Shown in pieces: positions 10,089 through 18,347 of a stretch of 64,000 nucleotides of DNA; the stretch's first letter is position 1, and each line of letters opens with the position of its first letter. A model generated the notes under the pieces. It worked only from the letters and a program-made list of their open reading frames with translations. It was not told the origin of the DNA and made no database searches. The stretch lies in the NCBI RefSeq assembly GCF_051535215.1, contig NZ_JBPPLY010000009.1, positions 71,987 through 135,986 of the forward strand. Reading direction: 5' to 3'. The stretch is from Nitrobacter sp051535215 (GTDB taxonomy: Bacteria; Pseudomonadota; Alphaproteobacteria; Rhizobiales; Xanthobacteraceae). The position numbers were made by a program, and so were the translations under genes.

Positions 10089-11800
10089 TCGACGATACCG
10101 AGGCTGACCGCCCGGAAGCCTCGACGGTGCGCAAATGGAAGGTCGCCGTGATCGACGACGACCGGGCCGTGCACGAGGGCACCCGCTTTGCGCTGAGCGA
10201 CTACAGCCTCAACGGTCAGACCCTGGAGATCCTGTCGGCCTATTCCGCCGCCGAGGGGCGCGAGCTGATGCGCGCGCATCCCGATATCGCCGCGGTGCTG
10301 CTCGACGTCATCATGGAGACCGATGCCGCCGGCCTTGACCTCGTCGAGTTCATTCGCAACGAACTCAAGAACGAAACCGTGCGTATCATCCTGCGCACCG
10401 GGCAGCCGGGGCAGGCGCCGGAGCGCCGGGTGATCGTCGATTACGACATCAACGATTACAAGGCGAAAACCGAACTCACCGCGGACAAGCTGTTCACCTC
10501 GCTGACCGCGGCGCTGCGCAGCTATCAGCAGCTCGAGCGCATGGTGCAGACCCGCCGCGGTCTCGAGATCATCATCGACGCCGCTTCGACGCTCTATGAC
10601 TTCAAGTCGATGCAGCGCCTCGCGGAAGGCGTCCTGACGCAGATCGCGTCACTGTTGAACGTCGATTGCGCAGGGATTCTGGTGCTGCGCGACGGCGGTG
10701 CGGTCAATAATGATTTTTCAGTGCTGGCGGGATCTGGCTGCTACAGCGGCCTCATCGGATCCGCAGGGCAGGCACCGCTCGATTCCGATCTCAAACAGAC
10801 CGTCGAAGCCGCCTTCAGGCGGCGCAAGCACGAATTCGTCGATCACCGTTCCGTGCTTTATATCCGGACCGGCAGCGGACGAGAGGTCGTGATTTTGCTG
10901 CAGGCCGAGCGCGATCTGTCGGATACCGACCGCTCGCTGGTCGAAATCTTCGGCAGCCGGCTGTCGATCGCATTCGACAACGTGATCCTCTATCAGCAAT
11001 TGCAGGACGCCAACGCCCAGCTCGAAGACCGCGTCGCGCAGCGCACCCGTGCGTTGATGCAGGCCAACCGGAGGCTTTCCGCGCAATGGCTGCGGCTGCA
11101 ACGGGCCAACGGATTCAAGAACGAGATTCTCGGTACCGTCGCCCACGATCTGAAAAATCCGCTTGGCGTTATCCTGGGCCGTACCGAAATGCTTGTCGAA
11201 CTGATCGGCGCGGCTTCGTCCAGGGACACCGTCACCTCGCAGGTGGACCATATCCGGGATGCGACCAGGCGTCTGATTACGATGGTCGACCATTTGATTT
11301 CCGACGCCATGGCCGACGCCTTCGATATCACCATCCGTCGCGAGCCGGTCGATGTCGCGGCGCTGGTCGCAGAAGTCTCCGAAGCCAACCGGCCGTCCGC
11401 GATCAACAAGCAGCAGACCATCGCGGTCTCGGCGCCCACCGGCCGCTTTACGATGTGCGACCAGGACCGGATGCGCGAGGCGATCGACAATCTCCTCAGC
11501 AACGCCATCAAATACAGCCCGGTCGGCGGCAAAATCACGCTGCTGGTCGACTACGACGCGGAGCACACTATCATCCGTGTCACCGACGAGGGCGCCGGGC
11601 TTTCGCCGGAGGATCTGGGGCGGCTGTTCGGCCGCTTCCAGCGGCTGTCCGCAAAACCCACCGCCGGCGAGAGCTCGACCGGCCTCGGCCTCTCAATCGT
11701 GAAACGGATCGTCGACATGCATGACGGCCAGATCAATGCCGACAGCGGCGGCCCCGGACAGGGCTCGAGCTTCACCATCATCCTGCCCGCGACAGCCTGA
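10058..11800 (+). CDS. Response regulator-histidine kinase hybrid (receiver-DUF3369-HisKA-HATPase)
   Basis: This 580-residue protein is soluble. An N-terminal receiver has the acidic pair in VIDDDR (about residues 32-34) and phosphoacceptor Asp83 in LLDVIMETD. A DUF3369 region follows (about 155-315), then a coiled coil, an H box EILGTVAHDLKNPLG with His363, and an ATPase domain with NLLSNAIKYSP, DEGAGL and STGLGLSIV. The order receiver first, kinase last suggests it takes phosphate from one kinase and then controls a downstream regulator. It overlaps the upstream kinase and ends one base before the OmpR-type regulator, which fits a three-step relay. Confidence 0.9.
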   Translation: MADQDDVLHLIDDTEADRPEASTVRKWKVAVIDDDRAVHEGTRFALSDYSLNGQTLEILSAYSAAEGRELMRAHPDIAAVLLDVIMETDAAGLDLVEFIRNELKNETVRIILRTGQPGQAPERRVIVDYDINDYKAKTELTADKLFTSLTAALRSYQQLERMVQTRRGLEIIIDAASTLYDFKSMQRLAEGVLTQIASLLNVDCAGILVLRDGGAVNNDFSVLAGSGCYSGLIGSAGQAPLDSDLKQTVEAAFRRRKHEFVDHRSVLYIRTGSGREVVILLQAERDLSDTDRSLVEIFGSRLSIAFDNVILYQQLQDANAQLEDRVAQRTRALMQANRRLSAQWLRLQRANGFKNEILGTVAHDLKNPLGVILGRTEMLVELIGAASSRDTVTSQVDHIRDATRRLITMVDHLISDAMADAFDITIRREPVDVAALVAEVSEANRPSAINKQQTIAVSAPTGRFTMCDQDRMREAIDNLLSNAIKYSPVGGKITLLVDYDAEHTIIRVTDEGAGLSPEDLGRLFGRFQRLSAKPTAGESSTGLGLSIVKRIVDMHDGQINADSGGPGQGSSFTIILPATA

Positions 11801-11801
11801 T

Positions 11802-12542
11802 ATGAACCGGAATCCGCATATCATTGTCGTCGACGACGAGGCGCCCGCCCGCGAAATGGTCGGGGACTACCTCAAGATGCACGGCTTCGCCGTCACGTTG
11901 TGCGACGGCGGCAAGAGCCTGCGCGAGGCCATCGGCATCGCGACGCCAGATCTCGTCGTGCTCGATCTCAACATGCCGGAAGAAGACGGGCTTTCGATCA
12001 TTCGTGACCTCAAGGGCCATACCAACGTGCCGGTGATCATGCTGACGGCGACGGCCAGCCCGATCGATCGCGTGGTCGGCCTCGAACTCGGCGCCGACGA
12101 CTATGTGGCGAAACCCTGTGAACTGCGCGAACTGATGGCGCGCATCCGCTCGGTGCTGCGGCGGAGTGCGCCGAAGATGGAACCGTCGCAGCCGGTCACC
12201 GCCGCCACCAGGCCTGCGGCCAGGCAGCTCGTCCGCTTCGGCATCAAATGGCTCGATCTCGACGCCCAGGTTCTGCGTGACGACGAAGGCAATGAACATC
12301 CGCTTACCGCATCGGAATTCAGCCTGCTGAAAGTTTTCGCCGCCAACCCCAAGCGGGTTCTGTCGCGGGAGCGGCTGTTGGAACTCGCCAATGCCCGCGA
12401 CAGCGAAGCCTTCGATCGCGCCATCGATCTGCGTATCATGCGGATACGGCGCAAGATCGAGCCTGATCCCGCGAAACCCGCGGTGATCCGCACCATCCGC
12501 GGAGGAGGCTATCTGTTCTCGCCCGCCGGCGACAAAACATAA
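11802..12542 (+). CDS. OmpR/PhoB-family response regulator
   Basis: The 246-residue regulator has a receiver domain (Asp11, Asp12, phosphoacceptor Asp55 in LVVLDLNMPEEDG, Lys in YVAKPCE) and a C-terminal winged helix with ASEFSLLKVFAANPKRVLSRERLLE and the recognition-helix region RAIDLRIMRIRRKIE. The ATG at 11802 lies one base after the previous stop, so the three genes form one operon. It is the presumed DNA-binding output of the relay. Its targets are unknown; the nearby ECF sigma gene is a candidate by position only. Confidence 0.92.
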   Translation: MNRNPHIIVVDDEAPAREMVGDYLKMHGFAVTLCDGGKSLREAIGIATPDLVVLDLNMPEEDGLSIIRDLKGHTNVPVIMLTATASPIDRVVGLELGADDYVAKPCELRELMARIRSVLRRSAPKMEPSQPVTAATRPAARQLVRFGIKWLDLDAQVLRDDEGNEHPLTASEFSLLKVFAANPKRVLSRERLLELANARDSEAFDRAIDLRIMRIRRKIEPDPAKPAVIRTIRGGGYLFSPAGDKT

Positions 12543-12660
12543 GCGGGCGGCGGTGGGCGTTCGGGCCCTGATGGTCTGGCGAGACCTGGTGGAAGGCTGC
12601 AAAGCCGGTCTCTACGGCTAAAGTATAATGACATTAAAATGATTGGGATTTTACCGCCGA

Positions 12661-12691
12661 TTGTTTCGTCGCCGGCGAGGGGACGAAACAA
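12661..12691. promoter_or_regulatory. Perfect 10-bp inverted repeat between regulator operon and sigma gene
   Basis: TTGTTTCGTC (12661-12670) and GACGAAACAA (12682-12691) form a perfect 10-bp stem with an 11-base spacer. It lies 119 bases after the regulator stop and 95 bases before the sigma-factor start. It could be a terminator for the relay operon (TTT follows) or an operator; the sequence does not decide. Confidence 0.55.
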
Positions 12692-12786
12692 TTTCATCTC
12701 GCGCGAAACCATTTTCCGCTTGTCGTGCAGACGTCCTGAAACCGTGACCGGCTAAAAATCTGCCCAACAAATAAAGGGGAGCCGTC

Positions 12787-13398
12787 ATGCAAAACGTCAT
12801 TGCGATAAATGCTGCCGCCCGCCAAGGCATTATCGCTGCCCAGGCGACCACAGACGAGATGCTGCTTGAGCAGATCGCCGACGGCGACCGCACGGCGATG
12901 CACACCCTTTATCTTCGCCATAACGTGCGGGTCTATCGTTTCGTGCTGCGCAGCCTCCGGGACGCAACCGCGGCGGAAGATATCGTCAGTCAGGTCTTTC
13001 TCGACGTATGGCGCACCGCCGACCAGTTCGAAGGCCGTTCACGGGTCTCGACCTGGCTGCTCTCGATCGCCCGTTTCAAGACGCTGACCGCGATGCGCCA
13101 GCGTCGCCACGAAGATATCGATCAGGAGAATGTCCGCGAAATCGCCGACGGCGCCGATACGCCCGAGACCACCCTCGATCGCAGCAACGTCAGCGCCATT
13201 CTGCGCGCCTGCATCGCCAAGCTGTCGCCGGCCCATCGCGAGATCATCAACCTCGTCTACTATCATGAGAAAACGGTCGAGGAGGCCGGTGAGATCATCG
13301 GTATCCCGCAAAGCACCGTCAAAACGCGCATGTTCTATGCCCGCAAGCAGCTTGCTGAGCTTCTGAAAGGCGCTGGCATCGCGACGATCGCAGCCTGA
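12787..13398 (+). CDS. ECF-type RNA polymerase sigma factor
   Basis: The 203-residue protein has sigma region 2 at about residues 28-95 (LYLRHNVRVYRFVLRSLRD, then DIVSQVFLDVWRTADQFEGR) and region 4 at about 145-195 (KLSPAHREIINLVYYHEKTV, then IPQSTVKTRMFYARKQL). A GGGGAG ribosome site precedes the ATG. No anti-sigma gene is adjacent, which is unusual for this class; the next gene encodes an L,D-transpeptidase. A link to envelope stress is possible but inferred. Confidence 0.91.
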   Translation: MQNVIAINAAARQGIIAAQATTDEMLLEQIADGDRTAMHTLYLRHNVRVYRFVLRSLRDATAAEDIVSQVFLDVWRTADQFEGRSRVSTWLLSIARFKTLTAMRQRRHEDIDQENVREIADGADTPETTLDRSNVSAILRACIAKLSPAHREIINLVYYHEKTVEEAGEIIGIPQSTVKTRMFYARKQLAELLKGAGIATIAA

Positions 13399-13587
13399 CC
13401 GGCAATCGCATTCCGATCGCCGGCTCATCCCTCTGCGGGTGGCACGGAATACCTCTGTGCTCCGGCGTTCCGCCAACCGCGGCGGGCTGTCCATTGGATA
13501 CGACGGATTGGTTTTGCCGCGCGGTGCGATCCGATGGCGCTCGCCCGTACCGCGGCGATGTTTCGTGAAAATTTTAGAATTTCAGTC

Positions 13588-13619
13588 CGGTGGTGCGATC
13601 GCTTGCCATCGCACCGCCG
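13588..13619 (+). terminator. Stem-loop in the 313-base spacer after the sigma gene
   Basis: CGGTGGTGCGAT pairs with ATCGCACCGCCG through 12 base pairs including one G-U, with an 8-base loop. No T-run follows, so termination is uncertain. The rest of the spacer 13399-13711 shows no gene. Confidence 0.45.
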
Positions 13620-13711
13620 CTGATATTCTATGCGGCATGTGATTTTGACGGGGACACTGGCGGCGGAGCATTCGCTGCCTTTCCGGCGACATTCAGCGAG
13701 GAGAGCAAGCG

Positions 13712-14311
13712 ATGATCGGGTTTCGGGACCTGACCCTGGCGGTTTCTGCCGTGGCCTGTCTGCTGCTTTCGGCGACGCATGGCTTTGCGCAGCAGCCGCG
13801 GCCCGATGTCGGCGATGAGCCTGGCCTCGTCGCCGATGATTCGTTTCAGCTCGACCCCGAATACCGCAAGCAGGTGGTGCTCTACCGGACCACGGAGCCG
13901 CCCGGCACCATCATCATCCAGACCGCGGAACGCCATCTCTATCTCATTCAGGGCAACGGTCGCGCAATCCGTTACGGCATCGGCGTCGGGCGCGAAGGTT
14001 TCCAGTGGCAGGGCATTCTCAACATCACGCGCAAGGCGGAATGGCCGGACTGGACCCCGCCCCCGGAAATGATCGCACGGCAGCCCTACCTGCCGCGCTT
14101 CATGGCAGGCGGTCCCGGCAATCCGCTGGGCGCGCGTGCGATGTATCTCGGCACGACGGTGTACCGCATCCATGGCACCAACCGCCCCGATACGATCGGC
14201 ACCGCGATCTCCTCGGGCTGTTTCCGCCTGGTCAATGCCGATGTCGCCGATCTCTATGACCGTGTTCCGGTCGGCACGCGCGTGATCGTGCGGCAAAAAC
14301 CCCAGCTTTGA
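13712..14311 (+). CDS. L,D-transpeptidase (YkuD/ErfK family), exported
   Basis: The 199-residue protein has a signal peptide (about residues 1-27, ending GFAQ) and a YkuD domain at about 65-195. The catalytic motif is His154 in YRIHGTN and Cys170 in ISSGCFRLVN. Such enzymes make 3-3 peptidoglycan crosslinks or attach proteins to peptidoglycan in the periplasm. The insert EWPDWTPPPEM is shared with the second L,D-transpeptidase at 54458. A GAGGAGAG ribosome site precedes the ATG. It follows the ECF sigma gene, separated by a hairpin. Confidence 0.93.
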   Translation: MIGFRDLTLAVSAVACLLLSATHGFAQQPRPDVGDEPGLVADDSFQLDPEYRKQVVLYRTTEPPGTIIIQTAERHLYLIQGNGRAIRYGIGVGREGFQWQGILNITRKAEWPDWTPPPEMIARQPYLPRFMAGGPGNPLGARAMYLGTTVYRIHGTNRPDTIGTAISSGCFRLVNADVADLYDRVPVGTRVIVRQKPQL

Positions 14312-14361
14312 TTTATCACCACGTCGGCGCCGAAATTTTCTGATCTTGCGAGGGGGCATTC

Positions 14362-15399
14362 ATGCGGACATTCCGAAGCGGCCTTTTGATAGGGCTCGCC
14401 ATCGCCACCGCCGTTGCGGTCATCGCGATCGCCTACGAGCGCTACGACACCAAGACCCTGAAACGGACACTCCGGCGCGACGCCGTGTGGTGCGGGGTCA
14501 ACACCGGTCTTCCCGGCTTTTCGAATTCGGATGAAAAAGGCAACTGGTCCGGCTTCGACGTGGATTTCTGCCGTGCCGTCGCCGCCGCCATCTTCGACGA
14601 TCCGACGAAGGTGAAGTTCGTCCCGCTCGACGCCAGCGAACGCTTCAAGGAATTGCAAAGCCGCAAGATCGATATTCTCGCCCGCAACTCGACATGGAGC
14701 ATGTCACGCGAGACCAATTACGACCTCTATTTCCCGGCAGTCGCTTATTATGACGGCGAGGGCTTCATGGTTCGCACCTCGCGAAAGGCCGACTCCGCGC
14801 TCGACCTCGGCGATACGAAAATCTGCGTGCAGGATGGCACGACCACGAAACTCAACCTCGCGGATTACTTCAAGGCCAACAACCTGAAATATGAGGAGGT
14901 CAAATTCGGGAAGCTGGAAGACATGCTGAAGGCCTATGACGAGGCCAAATGCGATGTGGTGACCGCCGACGTGTCCCAGCTTTATGCGTTGCGCCTGCGG
15001 CTGACCAAGCCCGGCGAAAGCTTCATCCTGCCCGACGTGATCTCGAAGGAGCCGCTGGCGCCGGTTGTCCGTCAGCGCGACGACGACTGGATGATGATCG
15101 TCAAATGGACCCTCTACGCGATGATCAACGCCGAGGAACTCGGCATCACATCGAAAAACATCGATGAGGCGATGAAGTCGACAAAGCCCGACGTGATGCG
15201 TCTGGTCGGTACCGAAGGGGAATACGGAGAGGATCTCGGTCTGACCAAGGACTGGGCGGCCCGCATCATCCGCCATGTCGGCAATTACGGCGAGGTCTAT
15301 GACCGCAATATCGGCGCTGACTCGAAGCTGAAGATTCCCCGTGGCCTTAACCAGCTCTGGAATGCCGGCGGCATTATGTACGCTCCGCCGCTGCGGTAG
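14362..15399 (+). CDS. AapJ-like periplasmic amino-acid-binding protein (orphan)
   Basis: The 345-residue protein has an N-terminal hydrophobic segment (residues 7-24) and the family 3 solute-binding domain of general L-amino-acid binding proteins: GVNTGLPGFSNSDEKGNWSG, then DVDFCRAVAAAIF, LQSRKIDILARNSTWSMSRE and ICVQDGTTTKLN. AapJ delivers amino acids to AapQMP, but no permease or ATPase genes are adjacent here. A GAGGGGG ribosome site lies before the ATG. The family is clear; the ligand range is inferred. Confidence 0.88.
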   Translation: MRTFRSGLLIGLAIATAVAVIAIAYERYDTKTLKRTLRRDAVWCGVNTGLPGFSNSDEKGNWSGFDVDFCRAVAAAIFDDPTKVKFVPLDASERFKELQSRKIDILARNSTWSMSRETNYDLYFPAVAYYDGEGFMVRTSRKADSALDLGDTKICVQDGTTTKLNLADYFKANNLKYEEVKFGKLEDMLKAYDEAKCDVVTADVSQLYALRLRLTKPGESFILPDVISKEPLAPVVRQRDDDWMMIVKWTLYAMINAEELGITSKNIDEAMKSTKPDVMRLVGTEGEYGEDLGLTKDWAARIIRHVGNYGEVYDRNIGADSKLKIPRGLNQLWNAGGIMYAPPLR

Positions 15400-15519
15400 G
15401 CCACGCGCAAGGAACTGATTGCAGCGAGGTCATGGGCGGTCTTGATCCGCTCTGATGCCTCCACAAATAAGAAGGCGCCGGGCCGGGCCCGGTGAAGGCT
15501 TGAGCTACGGAGGTGCGCC

Positions 15520-16017
15520 ATGCCCGATGCGTCGATTCCTGTCGTCGCTGCTACCCGGATCGGGCACGTTCATCTCAAGGTCGCCGACCTCGAACGTGCG
15601 CTCGGCTTCTATTGCGGCGTGCTGGGCTTCGAATTGATGCAACGCGACGGTGATCAGGTCGCGTTCATTTCCGCCGGCGGCTATCATCATCACATCGGAC
15701 TGAACACGTGGGAAAGCAAGGGCGGTTCGCCGCCCGCTCCCGGCACGACCGGGCTATTTCACACGGCGATCCTGTATCCGACGCGCGCCGCGCTGGCTGA
15801 TGCGCTGCATCGGGTTCGCAGCGCCGGCATTCCGCTCGATGGCGCCAGCGACCACGGCGTCAGCGAGGCGCTGTACCTGCGCGATCCCGACCAGAACGGC
15901 GTCGAGCTTTATTGGGACCGCCCGCAAGCGCAATGGCCGCGCGACGCAAACGGCGGCTTTGCGATGTTCACGCGCCGGCTCGATCTCGATGATCTTCTTC
16001 GCCAGCGCGAGGCCTAG
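15520..16017 (+). CDS. VOC-family dioxygenase-like protein (CatE/glyoxalase fold)
   Basis: The 165-residue protein has one vicinal-oxygen-chelate module: IGHVHLKVADLERALGFYC at residues 14-32, a metal-ligand-like HHHIGLNTW at about 66-74, LFHTAILYP near 89 and DPDQNGVELYWD at about 124-135. This matches the N-terminal half of catechol-2,3-dioxygenase-like proteins (CatE). A CTACGGAGG ribosome site precedes the ATG. Substrate and reaction cannot be read from the sequence. Confidence 0.85.
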   Translation: MPDASIPVVAATRIGHVHLKVADLERALGFYCGVLGFELMQRDGDQVAFISAGGYHHHIGLNTWESKGGSPPAPGTTGLFHTAILYPTRAALADALHRVRSAGIPLDGASDHGVSEALYLRDPDQNGVELYWDRPQAQWPRDANGGFAMFTRRLDLDDLLRQREA

Positions 16018-16065
16018 ATCGTCCGCTCACAATGTACGGACTCGTCGGCCGGCGCGGGCGCAATG

Positions 16066-16746
16066 TCATCCTGCATCTCGTTCGAACACGAGGATCAGAT
16101 TGTTGGCGGGCATCTCGACGACGTCCAATAGTTTCAGGCCGTTGCGCTGCGCCAGCGCCGTTACCTCGTCGACATCGCGCACGCCCCATTCGGGATCGGT
16201 GTCGCGCAGGCTGATATCGAAGGCCGCGTTGCTCGGCGCGGTGTGCCGGCCGCCGCGCTTGAACGGCCCGTAGAGAAACAGCCGTCCGTCCGGGCGCAGA
16301 TAGCGCGCCGCGCCTGTGATCAGACCCTCGGCGACGCGCCACGGCGCGATATGGATCACATTGGCGCAGAGCACTGCGAGCAGGGCGCCGGGTCCGGGGC
16401 CGTCGCCCGCCTCAGTGGACCACTCCGGACTCGACAGGTCGATCCGCAGCGGTGGGCGGACATTGGCGAGTTGTTCATGAGCGATCCACGCCGCGATGCT
16501 GCGAAGATGGTTGTCGTTGAGATCGCTCGGCCACCAGGTGATGCCGGGCGTTTGCCGCGCGAAGAAAACCACATGCTGGCCAGTGCCGCTGCCGGCCTCG
16601 ACCACGTCTCCAGTTTTGCCGCGCAGAAATTTTTCCAGCACCGCCCAGATCGCTTCATGGTTGCGATGAAACGCTGCGGCGTCGAGACGGTCGTCGGAGT
16701 TCGCCTGCCGGCCACGCTTGCCGAATTCGACGGTGTAGTCGGGCAT
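16066..16746 (-). CDS. DUF938 class I SAM-dependent methyltransferase-like protein
   Basis: The 226-residue protein has the methyltransferase motif I VVEAGSGTGQHVVFFA at about residues 48-63 and a C-terminal strand NNLILVFERD. The set NHEAIWAVLEKFL and FLYGPFKRGGRHTAPSN is typical of the DUF938 family. I chose the ATG at 16746, preceded by a strong GAAGGAGG site. It is divergent from the sox cluster. Its substrate is unknown. Confidence 0.86.
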   Translation of the reverse strand: MPDYTVEFGKRGRQANSDDRLDAAAFHRNHEAIWAVLEKFLRGKTGDVVEAGSGTGQHVVFFARQTPGITWWPSDLNDNHLRSIAAWIAHEQLANVRPPLRIDLSSPEWSTEAGDGPGPGALLAVLCANVIHIAPWRVAEGLITGAARYLRPDGRLFLYGPFKRGGRHTAPSNAAFDISLRDTDPEWGVRDVDEVTALAQRNGLKLLDVVEMPANNLILVFERDAG

Positions 16747-16979
16747 AGGCCGGCCTCCTTCATTCAAGGGGTGGCTGACGATGCGACAGGCGCTGCCGGA
16801 TGGCAATGCCCCCGCGGCGATAGCTTCACCTGGACCGAACCGGGGTCTAGCATGGCGGGCGAAGCTATCCATGAGCCTTGTACAAAGGCCGAGGATATGA
16901 AAATGAGTGCATGGCAGCTCCGCGCGAGACGCGGCGGCCGGATAACGAAGCCATCAACAGAGCATCGCAGGAACCGCCT

Positions 16980-17354
16980 TTGACGAAAATTCCTTTGACG
17001 CAGTCCATCGCCTTGTCGGCGCTGGCGGCCTCGCTGCTGCTCGCCGCTGTCACCGTCGCGTCTTTTCCCGCGGGTGCGCAGACTGCCGCCGCCGAAGGGC
17101 AAAAGCTCGCCTTCGATCGCAACAAGGGCAACTGCCTGACCTGTCATGAGATCAAGGGCGGCAGCCAAGCCGGCAACATCGGGCCGGCTCTTGCCGACAT
17201 GAAGAGCAAATATCCGAACCGCACCGACCTCGTCGCGATCGTTTCCGACGAGACCAAGCGAAATCCGCTCACGGTGATGCCGCCGTTCGGCCGGAACCAC
17301 ATCCTGACCGACAAGGAAATCGACGCGGTCGTCGACTTCCTGCAAACGCTGTGA
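16980..17354 (+). CDS. soxX: Sulfur-oxidation cytochrome c SoxX
   Basis: This periplasmic c-type cytochrome is the small subunit of SoxXA, which couples thiosulfate to the SoxY cysteine and passes electrons to cytochrome c. From the TTG at 16980 it has 124 residues: a signal peptide of about 34 residues, one haem site Cys52-Leu-Thr-Cys55-His56, and the probable axial ligand Met100 in LTVMPPFG. I chose this TTG because the signal peptide starts there and an AGGA site lies upstream; in-frame starts at 16911 and 16878 would add a basic extension. It is the first gene of the sox cluster. Confidence 0.92.
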   Translation: MTKIPLTQSIALSALAASLLLAAVTVASFPAGAQTAAAEGQKLAFDRNKGNCLTCHEIKGGSQAGNIGPALADMKSKYPNRTDLVAIVSDETKRNPLTVMPPFGRNHILTDKEIDAVVDFLQTL

Positions 17355-17379
17355 CAGCCGCGCGCAAAGGAGACCACAC

Positions 17380-17877
17380 ATGATCTATTCATCGCCCGGC
17401 AGCGTTGATGAGACGCGGCGGTTGATCCTGAAAGGTGCAGCGGTCGTTGCGCTGGCAGGCGTCGCCGGCATTCGCTTCGGATTTGCGCCCGCGCTCGCCG
17501 CCGCCAACGACGCCTATCCGGACGCCGCCTTCAAGGTCAAGGGAGCCGACGGCGCGATCCAGGCGCTCTACGGCAAGACCGCGGAGAAGTCCGACAAGGT
17601 CAAGATGGACGCGCCAGAGATCGCCGAGAACGGCGCGGTCGTTCCGGTTTCCGTCATCACGAGCCTGCCCGACGTGACGTCGATCTCAATTTTCGTTGCG
17701 GAAAATCCGAACGCGCTGGCGGCGTCATATCGCATTCCGGCCGGGACCATGCCGAGCGTCGCCAACCGCCTGAAGATGGCGAAGACCAGCAACGTCATCG
17801 CGGTCGTGGAAGCCGGCGGCAAGCTCTATAGCGCCAGCAAGGAAATCAAGGTCACCATCGGCGGCTGCGGCGGCTAG
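17380..17877 (+). CDS. soxY: Thiosulfate carrier protein SoxY
   Basis: The 165-residue protein is the substrate carrier of the Sox pathway. It has a twin-arginine type signal (Arg13-Arg14 in ETRRLILKGAA) and the conserved C-terminal GGCGG, whose Cys163 carries the sulfur intermediate. SoxY pairs with SoxZ and may enter the periplasm as a complex. An AAAGGAG site precedes the ATG. The gene lies 26 bases after soxX, while the gap to soxZ is 129 bases and filled by a repeat. Confidence 0.96.
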   Translation: MIYSSPGSVDETRRLILKGAAVVALAGVAGIRFGFAPALAAANDAYPDAAFKVKGADGAIQALYGKTAEKSDKVKMDAPEIAENGAVVPVSVITSLPDVTSISIFVAENPNALAASYRIPAGTMPSVANRLKMAKTSNVIAVVEAGGKLYSASKEIKVTIGGCGG

Positions 17878-17990
17878 AGCACGATCCCGAAAGGCGGGAA
17901 TCGGTTTTCGGATAAGATCAGGCTCAATCAAAGGATAAGGCTGGGGTCTGATTCAACGAAACTGGATCAGACTCCAATGGAAGCGAAACG
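17876..17990. repeat. Dispersed repeat family B, copy 1, between soxY and soxZ
   Basis: It begins GAGCACGATCCCGAAA, continues CGGTTTTCGGATAAGATCA, then has a second hairpin GTCTGATTCA / TGGATCAGAC. Copies lie at about 40037 and 63296. The element starts at the soxY stop codon. Confidence 0.7.
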
Positions 17991-18006
17991 TTAAGGGAAG
18001 ACAGTC

Positions 18007-18318
18007 ATGGCATCGACAATCCGCATTCGCGCAACGTCGAGCGGCGACACGACCGAGGTTCAGGCGCTGATCCAGCATCCGATGGATTCGGGCTTCGTCA
18101 AGAATTCCGCCGGCGAATTGATCCCGCCGCACTTCATTCAGCAACTGACCTTCGAACACGGCGGAAAGCCGGTCTTCATCGCCGACTGGGGACCTGCCGT
18201 TTCCAAGGATCCCTACGTGAAGTTCAGCTTCAAGGGCGGCAAGAAAGGCGACGACCTCAAGATCAGCTGGGTCGACAACAAGGGAGCTTCCGACTCCTCC
18301 ACGGCTAAGATTCAGTAA
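18007..18318 (+). CDS. soxZ: Thiosulfate carrier partner protein SoxZ
   Basis: The 103-residue protein has the SoxZ immunoglobulin-like fold signature: IRIRATSSGDTTEVQALIQH, then HPMDSGFVKNSAG, FIQQLTFEHGGKPV and ISWVDNKGAS at the C-terminus. It has no signal peptide, in line with export together with SoxY. A GGGAAG site lies before the ATG. The stop overlaps a possible start of the following soxA frame. Confidence 0.95.
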   Translation: MASTIRIRATSSGDTTEVQALIQHPMDSGFVKNSAGELIPPHFIQQLTFEHGGKPVFIADWGPAVSKDPYVKFSFKGGKKGDDLKISWVDNKGASDSSTAKIQ

Positions 18319-18347
18319 TGGCGGCGCGCGGCAGGCGGAGAACAGAC

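Noticed and set aside
13446..13469. GGAAT ... CGTT resembling an EcfG-type promoter before the first L,D-transpeptidase
   Set aside because: The first element differs from GGAAC and the spacer is 15 bases, shorter than the usual 16-17, and it lies 240 bases upstream of the gene.
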